From Bacteroidales bacterium (GTDB lineage Bacteria > Bacteroidota > Bacteroidia > Bacteroidales > UBA932): a stretch of 23,444 nucleotides of DNA. Below the pieces are notes generated by a model. That model was not told the DNA's origin. It searched no databases and saw only the letters and a list, made by a program, of their open reading frames with translations. The position numbers and the translations under genes are program-made. The stretch covers positions 1 to 23,444 of the forward strand of contig JABUTQ010000065.1 of NCBI GenBank assembly GCA_021443605.1. The letters are read 5' to 3'. Shown in pieces: positions 23,091 through 23,444 of this stretch. How positions within the stretch are numbered: the stretch's first letter is position 1; the number at the start of each line of letters is the position of its first letter.

Positions 23091-23444
23091 TCAATTATTC
23101 GTCACCTTATAAAAAATCTTATACCATTCGGCGAAACGCCTCAACCCTTCGCGGAGAGGAGTCGAGGGTTTGAAGCCAAAATCCCTCTCCAAGGGAGCGG
23201 TGTCGGCGTAAGTTGTGGGCACATCGCCCGGCTGCATCGGCACAAGCACTTTATGTGCCTCAAAATCATAATCTTCCGGCAAAACTCCTGCCCTGATGAG
23301 CTCTTCCTGAAGTATCTTCACAAACTCCAACAGGTTTTCAGGATGATTATTACCTATGTTGTACACCTTGTACGGAGCAATCGGCAAGCCGTCTTTTCCA
23401 GTGCTCCTTTCCGGCGCGTGATTCATCACCCTCACGATTGCCTC
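23091..23444 (-). CDS. NAD-dependent epimerase, UDP-glucuronate 4-epimerase-like (C-terminal part)
   Basis: Only the last 117 residues are in the window; the frame is open to the right edge. The C-terminal part YNIGNNHPENLLEFV, VPMQPGDVPTTYAD and DFGFKPSTPLREGLRRFAEWY is characteristic of UDP-glucuronate 4-epimerases of the CapI type, common in Bacteroides capsule clusters. The NAD-binding N-terminus is outside the window, so closely related 4-epimerases cannot be excluded. It lies 10 nt before rmlA and is probably part of the same operon. Confidence 0.8.
   Translation of the reverse strand, partial: EAIVRVMNHAPERSTGKDGLPIAPYKVYNIGNNHPENLLEFVKILQEELIRAGVLPEDYDFEAHKVLVPMQPGDVPTTYADTAPLERDFGFKPSTPLREGLRRFAEWYKIFYKVTNN

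Overview
The window looks like part of a chromosome from an anaerobic member of the Bacteroidota, most likely Bacteroidales. Signs of this are promoters of the Bacteroidetes type (TTG, a 19-22 bp gap, then TAnnTTTG) upstream of many genes, no clear Shine-Dalgarno sequences, a SusC-type plug domain on a small lipoprotein, lipoboxes ending in SC, and [FeFe]-hydrogenases. The species cannot be fixed from the sequence.

Layout. 1-1739 (minus): an ECF-type sigma factor whose stop codon directly abuts the start of a membrane-anchored protein with a beta-barrel-like C-terminus, which runs off the left edge. 1850-4656 (plus): a secreted TPR protein and an EnvC-like coiled-coil/degenerate M23 protein, overlapping by one base. 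4659-5633 (minus): a YbhN/AglD-type flippase-like membrane protein. 5719-6714 (plus): a PfkB-family sugar or nucleoside kinase. 6727-6758: a dispersed repeat filling the gap between two convergent genes. 6759-8606 (minus): an unknown membrane protein followed by a stand-alone TonB-plug lipoprotein. 8747-13485 (plus): a doubtful small ORF, then a glyoxalase II-like hydrolase, UvrA and a short uridine-kinase-like protein. 13496-18657 (minus): a hydrogenase operon. 18756-23444 (minus): a nucleotide-sugar operon (UDP-glucuronate epimerase-like, rmlA, rmlB, galE) followed by a lipoprotein of unknown function.

The most interesting system is the 13.5-18.7 kb operon. It has its own promoter (TTTG-N19-TATATTTG) and encodes, in order, a thioredoxin-like [2Fe-2S] protein, a group C (sensory, HydS-like) [FeFe]-hydrogenase carrying a PAS domain, a SpoIIE-type PP2C phosphatase with an extra C-terminal domain, a group B catalytic-type [FeFe]-hydrogenase, and a deoxynucleoside kinase. 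The first four genes overlap or are 2-5 nt apart. The likely logic is that H2 or redox state is sensed by HydS, passed to the phosphatase, and used to tune hydrogen metabolism. No kinase, STAS target or HydEFG maturase is present in the window.

The second notable point is a dispersed repeat seen twice: once in the intergenic gap at 6727-6758, and once inside rmlB at 21635-21667. In rmlB its 21-bp core is tandemly triplicated and translated in frame as a heptad repeat in a surface loop of the dehydratase.
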